DNA of 64,000 nt, from contig NC_050101.1 of NCBI RefSeq assembly GCF_902167145.1, forward strand, positions 111,443,789 through 111,507,788, read 5' to 3'. This document shows, piece after piece, positions 11,701 through 21,764 of the stretch. Position numbers and translations under genes: made by a program. This DNA comes from Zea mays (Eukaryota; Streptophyta; Magnoliopsida; Poales; Poaceae). Position 1 is the stretch's first letter. Each line of letters starts with the position of its first letter. The notes beneath the pieces were generated by a model. It searched no databases. It was not told the DNA's origin and was given only the letters and a program-made list of their open reading frames with translations.

Positions 11701-12552
11701 AACCAAACTTTTTATGGTGTGTTCCTACACTATGTAGACCTACATGTACCATTTTGGGACAATTATAACTATGTTTTCAATAGCTAGTAGATTTAGTTCG
11801 TTTATTTGAATTTCTTCGGGAAATTCAGATTTGAACTGCAGGTCACTCGAAACTTGGAAAACAGTGCATGAAAAAATGATATTCATGCTACTTAGCATAA
11901 GCTATGACCGATTTCAGTAGCGGACCGAAAACTTCGAGCACCATGCTCACTCAACATGGTCGTGAACTTGCCATCCAGGTGTTTAAAAATTGTATAAAAC
12001 ACAAACAAACTCAGAAAATCATGAAACCTGTCCATGTGTCATGATATCATATGTAGAGTCTGTGATAAAAAATTTAGAATGTTTGGAGAAAGTTGTGAGA
12101 CATAAAATCATGGAGTTTCAATGTGAATCTCTTAGGTTTGTACACATAGTGCGTCACAGCTTTCTCGAAATCTTTTCAAATTTTTATCACAGCCTCTACA
12201 TATGATATCATGACACGTGGACAGGTTTCATGATTTTCTGACTTTGTTTGTGTTTTATACAATTTATAAACACCTGGATGGCAAGTTCACGGCCATGTTA
12301 AGTGAGCATGTTGCTCGAAGTTTCCGGTCCGCTCTTGAAATCGGTCGTAACTTGTGCTAAGTAGCATGAATATCATTTTTTTCATGCACTGTTTTCCAAG
12401 TTTCGAGTGACCTGCAGTTCAAATCTGAATTTCCCGAAGAAATTCAAATAAACGAAGTAAATCTACTAGCTATTGCAAACACTGTTATAATTGTCTCAAA
12501 ATGGTACATGTAGGTCTACATAGTGTAGGAACATACCACAAAAAGTTTGGTG
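11701..12552. repeat. Large inverted repeat (arms about 400 bp) inside the CACTA end
   Basis: The left arm (about 11701-12098) begins ACCAAACTTTTTATGGTGTG. The right arm (about 12150-12552) ends with the near-exact inverse. Landmarks pair across the centre, for example GGTCACTCGAAACTTGG with CCAAGTTTCGAGTGACC and CATGATATCATATGTAGAG with CTCTACATATGATATCATG. Some pairs differ by substitutions or small indels. The unpaired centre is about 50 bp. A transcript through it would fold into a long hairpin. No protein is encoded. Confidence 0.93.
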
Positions 12553-12583
12553 GCCAAAATGAAAAAAACAAAAATATGGTTTA

Positions 12584-12920
12584 CCGAGTGTCTATAGAAG
12601 ACACTCGGCAAAGTATTCTTTGCCGAGTGCCCAGTATTAGGCACTCGGCAAAGAAGTCTCTTTGCCGAGTGCCAGTCCTCGGCTCTCGGCAAAGACTAAT
12701 GGCCGTCAGCTTTAGGACGGCCGCTGACGGCCCTTTGCCGAGCGCCTTCTTTGCCGAGTGTGGACCTGTGCCGAGTGTCCTGCACTCGGTAAAGAGGCTC
12801 GTTACCGAGAGCCGAACTTTGCCGAGTGTGGCTCTCGGCAAAGCCGTTTTTGCCGAGTGCCCGAGAAAAGGCACTCGGCAAAGCGTCCGACACTCGGCAA
12901 AGCCTCGGATTCCGGTAGTG
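12584..12920. repeat. CACTA right terminal and subterminal repeats
   Basis: About a dozen TTTGCCGAGTG/CACTCGGCAAAG units in both orientations, ending in the terminal inverted repeat that reads ...GGATTCCGGTAGTG outward. The next three bases, TAG, are the likely target duplication. Confidence 0.9.
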
Positions 12921-12923
12921 TAG

Positions 12924-13303
12924 CACGCAGATATCATATTTGTCAAGACCTTCAAGCAAATGGAAGAGCCAGAAGACAAGATTAAGGATTCAGCTTTCCC
13001 ACTATGTGGCTTTGGAGGGCAGCAAGTGTTGACACTAGGAAAGCTAGCTATGCCCATTACCTTCGGCTATGTCAACAATACAAGAACAGAGAAGGTCATG
13101 TTTGAAATAGTTGATATGGACTTCCCATATAATGCAATCATTGAAAGAGTGACTCTCAAAAAATTCAAAGTAGTCTTGTATTCAGCTTACCTCTGCATGA
13201 AGATACCCAGTAATTAAGGGGTTATATCAGTTTATGGCAGTCAAGAACCAGCAAGAAGGGCAAAAGGGACCTTCCAAGAACATAAAATTGTCTATAGCAT
13301 GCG
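12924..13303 (+). pseudogene. Gypsy protease region, first copy (truncated by CACTA)
   Basis: The frame 12960-13217 and flanking bases match the protease copy at 14428-14800 at roughly nine bases in ten (KDSAFPLCGF, AMPITFGYVNNTRTE, FPYNAIIE). The catalytic Asp-Thr/Ser-Gly region lies upstream and was separated by the CACTA insertion. An in-frame TAA (near 13215) and other changes break it. Similarity ends at about 13303. Confidence 0.75.
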
Positions 13304-14358
13304 CTAGGCGTTTATCAATCTGCATGCGCAACCACAACGCCATATAAAGATTTGCTATTGCTCAGCAACAACCGCCAGTACCAACACACATGCATGCAAC
13401 GTGGCCGACGGCAGCTAGCACAAGCCCGACCATGGATGACGGTCTTCGTAAGCAACAAACCGCCAGCACTAAACACACACATATATACATGCAGCAGGCA
13501 CGCACCCCCGGCCCGGCCCTCTAACAGACATGCATGCATGCACCATGCAAGCTCCGAAGCATGCATGCAACGTGGCCGATACAGAGCTAGAAGCTATGGT
13601 GGTGTCTGCTGTCTTCTAAATAGTGCATCTTGTCCCCGTCCGATACATCCATGCAACGTGACCGATTCAGATGTCCGTCTGTGTTGCACTGTGATGCCTC
13701 GCTAGCTAGCTCTTTATTCTTTGAGGATGCATGTCAGGCAATGGTGTTCTGGTAGTCTTGGCCTTGGTTACACGCTTTGCTCCCATGCCCATGGTGCCGC
13801 TGCATCCTGTGCTGTGAATGTCCATCTGATGCAGCGCCAGAACGGGAATCAGGCTGTTGAGGGAATCAGGCCGTTCAGAGGGCGTTCTTCGGGCTTTCGG
13901 AGAACAGAGACACGTACTGGCCGGGGCTAGAGATTGCCGCCCTTAATTTTCCCTACCTTCGTTCTTATGGTATCCTTTCAGTGAAGTGATAATAACATAA
14001 GGATGAAGGTTCAAACTTCTTAACCTGTGTTGTCTTGTTTTTGATGCTATGTAGCAAAATTGAAAACAAACGATTAACTTTGGCATCCACCGTTGGTGAT
14101 TTCACGACCACAACAACCTACACTACGACGAAGAGCATGGCAAGCCATCAAAATTCGTCGTCAAAATCAAAGAAGCTTGTGCTCCCTGTCACTGGGGGCT
14201 CGAGCTTTGAACCCAACAACAAGAAACGAAAGAAAGAGGCCTAAAGAAGGGTGCAACATGTAGATGTTCAATGACCCTACATTAGGACCAAGTGGACCCA
14301 TATTCCCATCACCTTGAGGATCTTCGTCTCAAGGACTATATATACACATAGATAAGAC
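13304..14358. other. Unassigned 1-kb segment between the two protease copies
   Basis: No protein family is recognisable. It carries three CATGCATG (RY-type) motifs near 13389, 13530 and 13559, a repeated CATGCAACGTGGCCGA phrase (13391, 13562, and a variant at 13651), and a short frame 14035-14244 that is rich in Ser and Lys and unlike anything I know. The last 80 bp before 14359 probably belong to element E again. It could be captured cellular DNA or diverged retroelement sequence; I cannot decide. Confidence 0.4.
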
Positions 14359-14805
14359 ATGGTTATCTCATGTGTCATAAAAGGCTTCATGGTGCACAAC
14401 GTTCTGGTCAATACTGGTAGTGCAGTAGATATCATATTTGCCAAGGCCTTCAAGCAAATGCAAGAACCAGAAGACAAGATTAAGGATTCAGCTTTCCCCC
14501 TCTGTGGCTTCAGAGGGCAGCAAGTGATGGCACTAGGAAAGCTAGCTATGCCCATTACCTTCGGCTATGTCAACAATACAAGAACAGAGGAGGTCATGTT
14601 TGAAATAGTTGATATGGACTTCCCATATAATGCAATCATTGGAAGAAGGACTCTCAACATATTCAAAGCAGTCTTGTATTTAGATTACCTCTACATGAAG
14701 ATACCCAACAATCAAGGGATTATATCAGTTTATGGCAGCCAACAACCAGCAAGAAGGGCAAAAGGGACCCTGCAAGAACATAAAATTGTCTACAACATAG
14801 ACTAA
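14359..14805 (+). pseudogene. Gypsy aspartic protease region of element E
   Basis: Open for 148 codons. It starts near the conserved IKGFMVHNVLVNTGSA, where the usual catalytic Asp before Thr-Gly-Ser appears as Asn, so the enzyme would be dead. It continues with PMTFGY-like strands and an FPYNAIIGRRTL motif typical of retropepsin folds in plant gypsy polyproteins. It would cut the polyprotein in virus-like particles. A TAG after VYNID ends the frame. Confidence 0.75.
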
Positions 14806-15134
14806 TCTAAAGCACAAGCTCAGGAATCTGAGAAGCAAGTAAAAGAGAAAGCATCTTCGACAGATCAACCAAAGTTGGTTCTCCTCTAAGAAGATGTTGT
14901 AGACCAAAGGGTTTTCTTTGGCGATCAGTTAACTACGGAGTAAGAATCCAACCTCAAAAGGTTTTTGTTTTACAACAAGGATGTCTCTGCTTGGTCAGCA
15001 AATGACATGTGTGGAGTTGATAGAAGCATAATAGAGCATGCTCTAAATGTTGACCCAAGCACCAGGCCACGAAAGCAGAAGCTTCGCAAGATGTCTGAGG
15101 ACAAGGCCGAAGTAAAAAGGTTGCTTAGTGCCGG
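14806..15134 (+). pseudogene. Start of reverse transcriptase region of element E, cut by element B
   Basis: Stops and shifts break 14806-14964. From 14965 the frame reads KDVSAWSANDMCGVDRSII and ends in RKQKLRKMSEDK, the linker just before the RT domain in Tat-type elements. At 15135 the LTR of element B begins and coding sense is lost. GCCGG at 15130-15134 should be the target duplication of B; its partner is off the window. Confidence 0.75.
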
Positions 15135-15759
15135 TGTGGGGGACAGATATCCCCCAAGTCCACTAGAAGGCAAGAAGGCCTCGCGAAAGGCCTCAGGCCC
15201 ATTATTTCGCAAGGCCATCCCTTCGTGGGTCAGGGGAAGAACTTCCAGCAGAATGGATCAACACGAGATCAGATCAACTCAAGCCCATGTGGTTCGCTGA
15301 ATTCAAGCGCTATCCATAGCAGCGATCCGACTCTCCCTCGTAGCGTCCTCAGACGTCGGAACTGAACGATAATAAGTCGGCAGGATTATAGGAAGATAAA
15401 CTCAGTCGGTTCACTATTACTTAGGCGCACGTTGTTATCATATCTGCATGTAACGCCCCACGGTCGAGTATATAAGGCCTAGGGGGCACCCCTTCAAGAT
15501 CATCTCACTCATTAGCCACCTACTCAGCTCTCTCGCATCCCTCGTACTAGAGAACTCCCCTGTAACCCACCACATAAAAGATCCACACCAGGACATAGGG
15601 TGTTACGCATCTCAAAGCGGCCCGAACCTGTGCAAAATTGTCTACTGTCTCTCGTGCATCCAGCACGAACCATCGAGCTACAATCGGTTACACCGTCCTA
15701 CTCCTAAAAGCACCTCGAGGGGCAACCCCAGGTGTGTGGTCGGACCCAAAACACTGACA
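15135..15759 (+). repeat. Element B 5' LTR (625 bp)
   Basis: Begins TGTGGGGGACAG and ends ACACTGACA, directly followed by a PBS-like sequence. A TATA box (TATATAAGG, 15469-15477) about two thirds along would start the genomic transcript. The 3' copy is not in the window. Confidence 0.8.
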
Positions 15760-15780
15760 GCTGGCGCGCCAGGTAGGGGG
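15760..15780 (+). other. Element B primer-binding site
   Basis: GCTGGCGCGCCAGGTAGGGG follows the LTR immediately. I do not recognise the tRNA that pairs with it. Confidence 0.55.
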
Positions 15781-15805
15781 TGTCTCACTGATCCAAGCTA
15801 GCTCA

Positions 15806-17896
15806 ATGACCGTCACTTTCCAGCACAAGATCGTTCTCCACCCTGGATCCGTGTTCTGCTTCGGGACCATCTCATCTGTGGCAGACGAAGAAGGGACTCT
15901 ACATCGCATCACGGATCTGCCGAAGAAAAAACCTTCCTCGATAATCTCCAGGAAAGCCAGAGCGAAGCAGGAAAAAGCGCAACCTCCAGCGCTCCGAGCG
16001 AAGACTACCTCCTGCAGGCTAGGAGCAGAAAACCCGTCTACCCAAAGAACCCCGATGTCCATGTCATCTATGTAGAAATGGACACGGATCACAAGGAGAA
16101 AGGAAACAAATGAGATGAAAGCCAGTCAAGCTGCTCTTCTGGTACCTCCGCCCTCAAAGGAGAATAGAAAGAAGCTTGTCGCTACGACAGTTCCATTCTA
16201 CCCCGACGTCCTCTTCGTCGGGGGGAGAGCGAAATCGTCCCCCGTCTCCGACGATGAACCAACCGTGCCAGGGCAGGAACCTCTTCAGCGGGAGTCTCGC
16301 CGATGAAGGAACCGATGCCGAAATATCCGACGACATCATGAAGCCGGAGAGCGGGACCCGGCGCAGCCTGTGTCGCGAGATGAGATCTCGGAGGTGCGAG
16401 AAACTCCAGAAGAACGGGTCTTCATAGAAAGGAGGAATTCTCGCCGACGTGATCGTCGGCAAGCTCAAGAGCAGGCCGAACAGGAGGCGAGACAACGTCG
16501 AGAGAACCCTCTTCTCGGACGGAACCTGAACCCCGACTTGGCCCGAGCCATGAACACACTGAGTGAGGTCGGTGGAGTGTTGGCTCGGATAGCCGATGGC
16601 CTCCCCCGGACTCCAGACGCCGAGGGCTATCGGCGACTGCTCACTCAGGCAGCTAATCATCTTCTGCCTCTCGCTCATCCCCCGAGCGATCTATGACATG
16701 CCATCAATAGTCGGCGGGACGCACGGAGCTCCATCAACGCTTCACGCGAACGACGACACGAGAACGAGATTCGGCACCGAGAAGAGTACGATCGGGATCA
16801 CGACATCCCAGCGTGAAGTCAAGCCACCAGAGTTGAGTCGGCAACAGCTTCAACCTACGGCACGACCCGGGGGCGGTTGAGGCAACACATCGACAACTCC
16901 CCTCCCTAGGACCGACATCATCATCGTCGACAGGAGGACACGTGTGGAGTATCGGCGCTCACTCCACGTCTCAGGGCCATTAAGTGGCCCCCTAACTTCA
17001 AAGTCTCCAACGTCAACAAGTACGAGCCTAAGCAGGACCCGGGAGGCTGGTTGGCCGTCTATACCACCGCTGCCCGGGCCGCTGGGGCAACCGAAGATGT
17101 GATGACTGCATACTTGCCTATCGTCCTCGGGCAAGATGCGTTGCAATGGCTATGACACCTACCCCGACACTGCATCGACGACTAAAGTGACTTCAGTCGG
17201 CGCTTCATCGCCAACTTCCAATCCCTCTCCGACAAGCCGACGCAGCCATGGGACCTCAAATCCATCAGGCGCTGAGGGTATGAGACTCTCTAGTCGTACC
17301 TCAAAAGGTTCCAGACCATGAGAAATCATATCCCTGAGGTTGCGGAAGCAGCAGTGATCGAGGACTTCTACCGGGGATCTAATGACTCGGCCTTCGTCCG
17401 AGCCATACTGCAAAAGGCACCAACTACCTCTGAGCAGCTGTTCAGGGAGGCAGACCTCTACATCACCGCAGACGAACGGGCTCAGGACCTCATCGGAGGA
17501 ACGAAGCCTGCACCACCGGCACCACGATGCGACGCGAACCAACAGCCCGACAAGCGTTGGGAGAAGAGGCCTCGTGACGAGGTTCACGCCGCCGAACCAC
17601 ATGTCTCTCGTGCCCGAGGGGCACCCCGTGGAGGCGAACGAACATTGGACGACATCCTCGATGCCCAATGTCCGTACCACAAGGACATGCACCACACCCT
17701 TCGGAACTGCAGAGACTTCAAGCACTCTGTCGGGAACAGCCGACCCTTCCAACCTCTGCTGCCTCCCCCACCACGAGGAGGACCCAGAGAACCTCGACAA
17801 CCTCAGCAGCAGGAAGGGGGAGGGGGCGGAGCATTCCCCCGCGTCGACAGAGAAGTCAACGTCATCTTCGGTGGACATGGGTCTCAAGAGAGTTAG
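15806..17896 (+). pseudogene. Element B gag, several stops and frameshifts
   Basis: Pieces of one capsid protein in changing frames: an N-terminal part from 15806, an Arg/Gln/Glu-rich helix (16370-16696), the retrotransposon gag core around 16975-17140 (PNFKVSNVNKYEPKQDPGGW, ending in a stop after ALQWL), its continuation to 17310, and the C-terminal part 17318-17896 with a Cys/His motif CPYHKDMHHTLRNCRDFK and Gly/Pro/Gln-rich tail. It would form the particle that packages element RNA. At least three stops and two frame changes make it non-functional. Confidence 0.8.
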
Positions 17897-17929
17897 AGGC
17901 AACAGAAGCTCAACAACCGTCAGATACTG

Positions 17930-20741
17930 GTGGCGGCCACCGGTCCTCCCGCCCCGTACCGGTGGTCCGAACACCCGATCACTTTCACTCGGGCGGATCA
18001 GTGGCTTAACTTCGATCATCCGTACAAGTACCCGCTCCTCGTCGATCCGGTGATCCGAGAGAGCAGGGTAAAAAAGGTGTTAGTGGACGGGGGGAGCAGC
18101 ATCAACGTCACCTTCCCTCGGACACTCCTAGGCTCGAGAGTCGCACTCAAAGAGCTCCACGAGTCAGACACTCCTTTCTTCGGCATCGTGCCGACTGAAG
18201 GAGAGTATCCACTCGGACACATCTACATGCCGGTCACCTTTGGAACTCCAGATAACTACAGAACCAAGTTCCTGAGGTTCGAGGTAGCAAGCTTCAACTG
18301 CGGATACAACGCCATCATCGGCAGGCTGGGATTGGTGAAATTAATCGCCTTTCCGCACTATACGAACATGATACTGAAGATGCCGGGGCCACAAGGAATC
18401 ATCACTGTGCGCGCTGACTTCCAAGGCACCGTAGAATGCTTCCGAGTGGCCATTCAGGCGGCCCTCACCACCAAACCATCAACAACTTCTTCTGCGCATG
18501 CGAACTCCAAGCCTGAAGAGGACCTCACAGTACCTGCAAATGAAGCTCAAGCCATGACCTCTATGCGACCGACTGAGGAAACAAAGAGAATCAACTCGGG
18601 TTCGCTGATGAACGCAAGACTGCCATCATCAGCTCTAGTCTGGATGACAAATAGGAAGGCGCGCTCGTCCAGTTTCTACAAGATAACCGAGACGTATTCG
18701 CATGGCAACCTGCGGATATGCCGGGAGTCCCAAAAGAGCTGGCCGAGCATAAACTGAAAGTCTATCCCCAGGCAAGGCCGATTCGACAAAAGTTGTGTCA
18801 TTTCACGCCCGACAAGAGAGAAGCCATTCGCGCCGAGCTAGCTCGCTTAGTCGCAGCAGGTTCATTAGAGAAGTACTGCATCCTGAGTGGTTAGCAAATC
18901 CAGTTCTTGTACTCAAAAAGAATAAAGTGGATTGGCGCATGTGCGTTGACTATACGGATCTCAACAAACACTGTCCGAAGGATCCCTTCGGACTTCCTAA
19001 AATAGACAAGGTGGTAGACTCGACCGTCGGGTGTTCTATGTTGTCCTTCTTGGATTGCTACACCGGGTACCATCAGATCAGCCTAGCAAAAGAAGACGAG
19101 GAAAAAACTGCATTCATCACCCCGTTTGGAGCTTTCTGCTATACCTCCATGTCGTTTGGCCTCAAAAACGCTGGAGCGACTTACGAGAGGGTAATTCAGA
19201 CATGCTTAGCCGACCACTGGGGCAAGCGTGTGGAAGCTTATGTGGATGATGTGGTGATCAAGATAGAAAACTCAAAAAGCTTCATTGAAGATTTGCAGTT
19301 GGTCTTCAATAGTCTGCGACGATATCGGTGGAAGCTCAATCTAGAAAAATGTGTCTTTGGAGTACCAGCAGGAAAATTGCTCGGATTCATCATCAGCCAT
19401 CGAGGAATTGAAGCCAACCCAGAGAAAATCGAAGCTATCATGAGAATGGAAGCACCCCGATCGCAGAAGAAAGTACAGAGGCTCATTGGATGCATGGCAG
19501 CTTTGAGCAGGTTCATATCAAGGCTAGGAGAAAAAGGCCTACCGTTCCACAAATTGCTCAAGAAGGTAGACAAGTTCCAGTGGACCTCAGAAGCTCAGGA
19601 AGCTCTTGATGCACTAAAAAAGTTTCTGACAACACCGCCAGTGTTAAAACCGCCACGCCGAGCCACGCCAAGTCAGCCTGCTGAAGATCTGTTGTTATAC
19701 ATCTCTTGCACGACTCACGTGGTGAGCACCGTGTTGGTAGTCGAGCGAGCAGAGGAAGGACATGCATATCCAGTACAGCACCCGGTCTATTTCATCAGTG
19801 AAGTTCTGGGACCCTCAAAGAAGAAATATCCTCAAGTTCAAAAGCTATTGTATGCAGTACTTCTAACTGCACGCAAGCTCCGTCACTACTTTGATGACCA
19901 CAAAGTCATAGTAGTCAATGGATTTCCAATAGGGGATATTCTCCATAACAAAGAAGCCATTGGAAGAATAGCCAAGTGGGCCTGCGAGCTGGGAGCTCAC
20001 AATATTGAGTTTTGGCCTCGTACCGCAATAAAGATCCAAGCGCTAGTCGACTTCGTGTCAGAGTGGACCGAGCAACAAGTACCAGATAACCCGAAGACTG
20101 CAGAAGTATGGCGGATGTATTTTGATGGCTCGCTGAAGCTGCAGGGAGCAGGCGCGAGGATCCTCTTCATTGCCCCTGGAGGCGAACAACTCAAGTATGC
20201 TCTTCAATTGTTATTCTCAGCATCCAATAATGCAACAGAATATGAAGCTTTGATCCACGGATTGAACATTGCCATATCACTGGGTATCAAAAGGTTGATG
20301 GTATACGGAGATTCACTGGTGGTCATAAGTCAGATAAATAAAGAATGGGATTGCTCGAATGACTCTATGGGCAAGTACTGCACAGCCGTCCGAAAAATGG
20401 AAGACAAATTTGAAGGGCTGGAGTTTCATCATGTGGAAAGAGATTGCAATGCTGCAGCAGACGCATTGTCGAAGCTAGGATCCAGTCGGATTCAGGTCCC
20501 ACCTGGAGTTTTCATCCAAGAGGTGCCATGCCCGAGTATTTCCTTAGATCGGGCAGAAGAATGCAATATTTTGAGACAGCCACAGTCAGACTCTAATGAC
20601 TGGAGGGAGCCTATTATTAAGTATATAAAGAACGAGGAGCCGGATGATAAAGCTGCAGCAGAACGCATCGCAAGACAGTTAGCCCACTACACCCTCATTG
20701 GGACGCACTGTACAGAAGAGGCGCAGCAGGAGTCCTCATGA
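17930..20741 (+). pseudogene. Element B pol: protease, reverse transcriptase and RNase H
   Basis: The protease (17930 to about 18560) has KKVLVDGGSSINV, with Gly where Thr/Ser is usual, and CGYNAIIGRLGL. Frame shifts near 18600-18790 separate it from the RT (18795-20741), which shows DYTDLNKHCPKDPFGLPKID, LDCYTGYHQI and catalytic YVDDVVIK. Then comes the ordinary gypsy RNase H, whose first catalytic Asp is missing (LLLYISCTTH), followed by a second RNase H of archaeal type with intact MYFDGSL, NNATEYEAL and GDSLVVISQI. Dual RNase H is a mark of the Tat lineage. The RT/RNase H stretch is open for 648 codons. Confidence 0.87.
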
Positions 20742-21764
20742 AGTGCATACCTTCGGTTACTGGGAAGCAACTGTTAGATGAGATCCATGCCGGACAGTGC
20801 GGGATACATGCGACATCAAGAACGCTGGTTGGGAAGGTCTTCAGGTCTGGTTTCTATTAGCCGACAGCAAAAAATGATGCAGCTGAGTTAGTCTAGAGGT
20901 GTGAAGCTTGCCAATTCTTATCAAAGCAGCAACATTTACCAGCATGACAACTGCAAACCATACCAGTGACATGGCCATTTGCATGCTGGGGACTGGACAT
21001 GATTGGACCCTTCAAGAAAGCTCAGGGAGTTTATACTCACGTGTTGGTTGCCATTGACAAATTCACTAAATGGATAGAGTACAAATCCATTGCTTCTCTG
21101 ACTTCAGCCAAGGCAGTGGAATTCATACAAGATATAATATTCAGGTTTGGGATACCGAATAACATTATAACTGACTTGGGATCCAATTTCACTAGCTCTG
21201 AATTCTTTGATTTCTGCGAACAAAGAAGCATCTAGATCAAATAAGCGTCAGTGGCACACCCAAGAGCCAACGGACAGGTAGAAAGGGCTAATGGAATGAT
21301 ACTGGAAGCAATCAGGAAGAAAGTCTTCGACAAGAATGAAAAGTTCGTGGGAAAGTGGATCAGAGAGTTGCCGATGTGGTTTGGAGCCAAAGAACTCAAC
21401 CTAGTCGAGCTTTGCATGGAAATACTCCCTTCTTCATGGTCTATGGTTCAGAGGCAGTGCTACCTGCCGACCTCAGGTTTGGGGCACCAAGGCTGGTCTT
21501 CGAAAACATAGCCGAGGCAGAAGCTACCCGACTAGGATATTGATGTATTTGAAGAAGAGCGATTGAATACTGTAATTCAGTCAGCTAGATACCAGCAAAC
21601 CCTGAGGCGCTATCATGACAAAGCTATCCGACATCGATCCTTCGTAGTAGGAGACTTGGTTCTTCGTCGAATTCTAACGGGGAAGGACGGCACAAATTGT
21701 CACCACTATGGGAAGGGCCATTCATGGTAGTAGAAGTCACTCGGCCCGGATCATATCGGCTCAC
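20742..21764 (+). pseudogene. Element B integrase, interrupted by solo LTR S
   Basis: The HHCC zinc region (HAGQCGIHATSRT ... CEACQ) has two in-frame stops. The core runs 20966-21235 with WGLDMIGPF and ITDLGSNF, a TAG replaces a residue near 21233, and AHPRANGQVERANGMI holds the catalytic Glu. Frame changes near 21400-21540 follow. The last codons before 21765 read SYRLT, and the frame resumes at 25323. Integrase would insert the cDNA into the genome; this one cannot. Confidence 0.85.

Larger units (their letters stand above)
4763..12920 (-). mobile_element. CACTA (En/Spm) transposon, left end displaced by element A
   Basis: The right end is ...TTCCGGTAGTG at 12920, the inverse of a CACTACCGGAA terminus, followed by TAG (3-bp duplications are the family rule). 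Subterminal 11-12 bp repeats of TTTGCCGAGTG occur in both orientations at both sides. Two transposase genes run on the minus strand: TNP2-like (7266-10762), then TnpA-like (5121-7163). The true left terminus lies beyond element A, off the window. The insertion site is inside the protease region of element E: the flank at 12921 resumes the sequence also seen at 14428. Both genes carry in-frame stops, so this copy is not autonomous as it stands. Confidence 0.9.
12921..15134 (+). mobile_element. Element E: remnant of an old Ty3/gypsy element
   Basis: Fragments of a gypsy polyprotein on the plus strand: protease twice (12924-13303 and 14359-14805) and the segment leading into RT (14965-15134). 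It is the oldest layer: the CACTA element cut its first protease copy and element B cut the start of RT (15135). Its LTRs are not in the window. The wording of the pre-RT part is close to that of Tat-lineage element D (KDVSAWSA... versus KDVFAWSA...). Confidence 0.75.
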
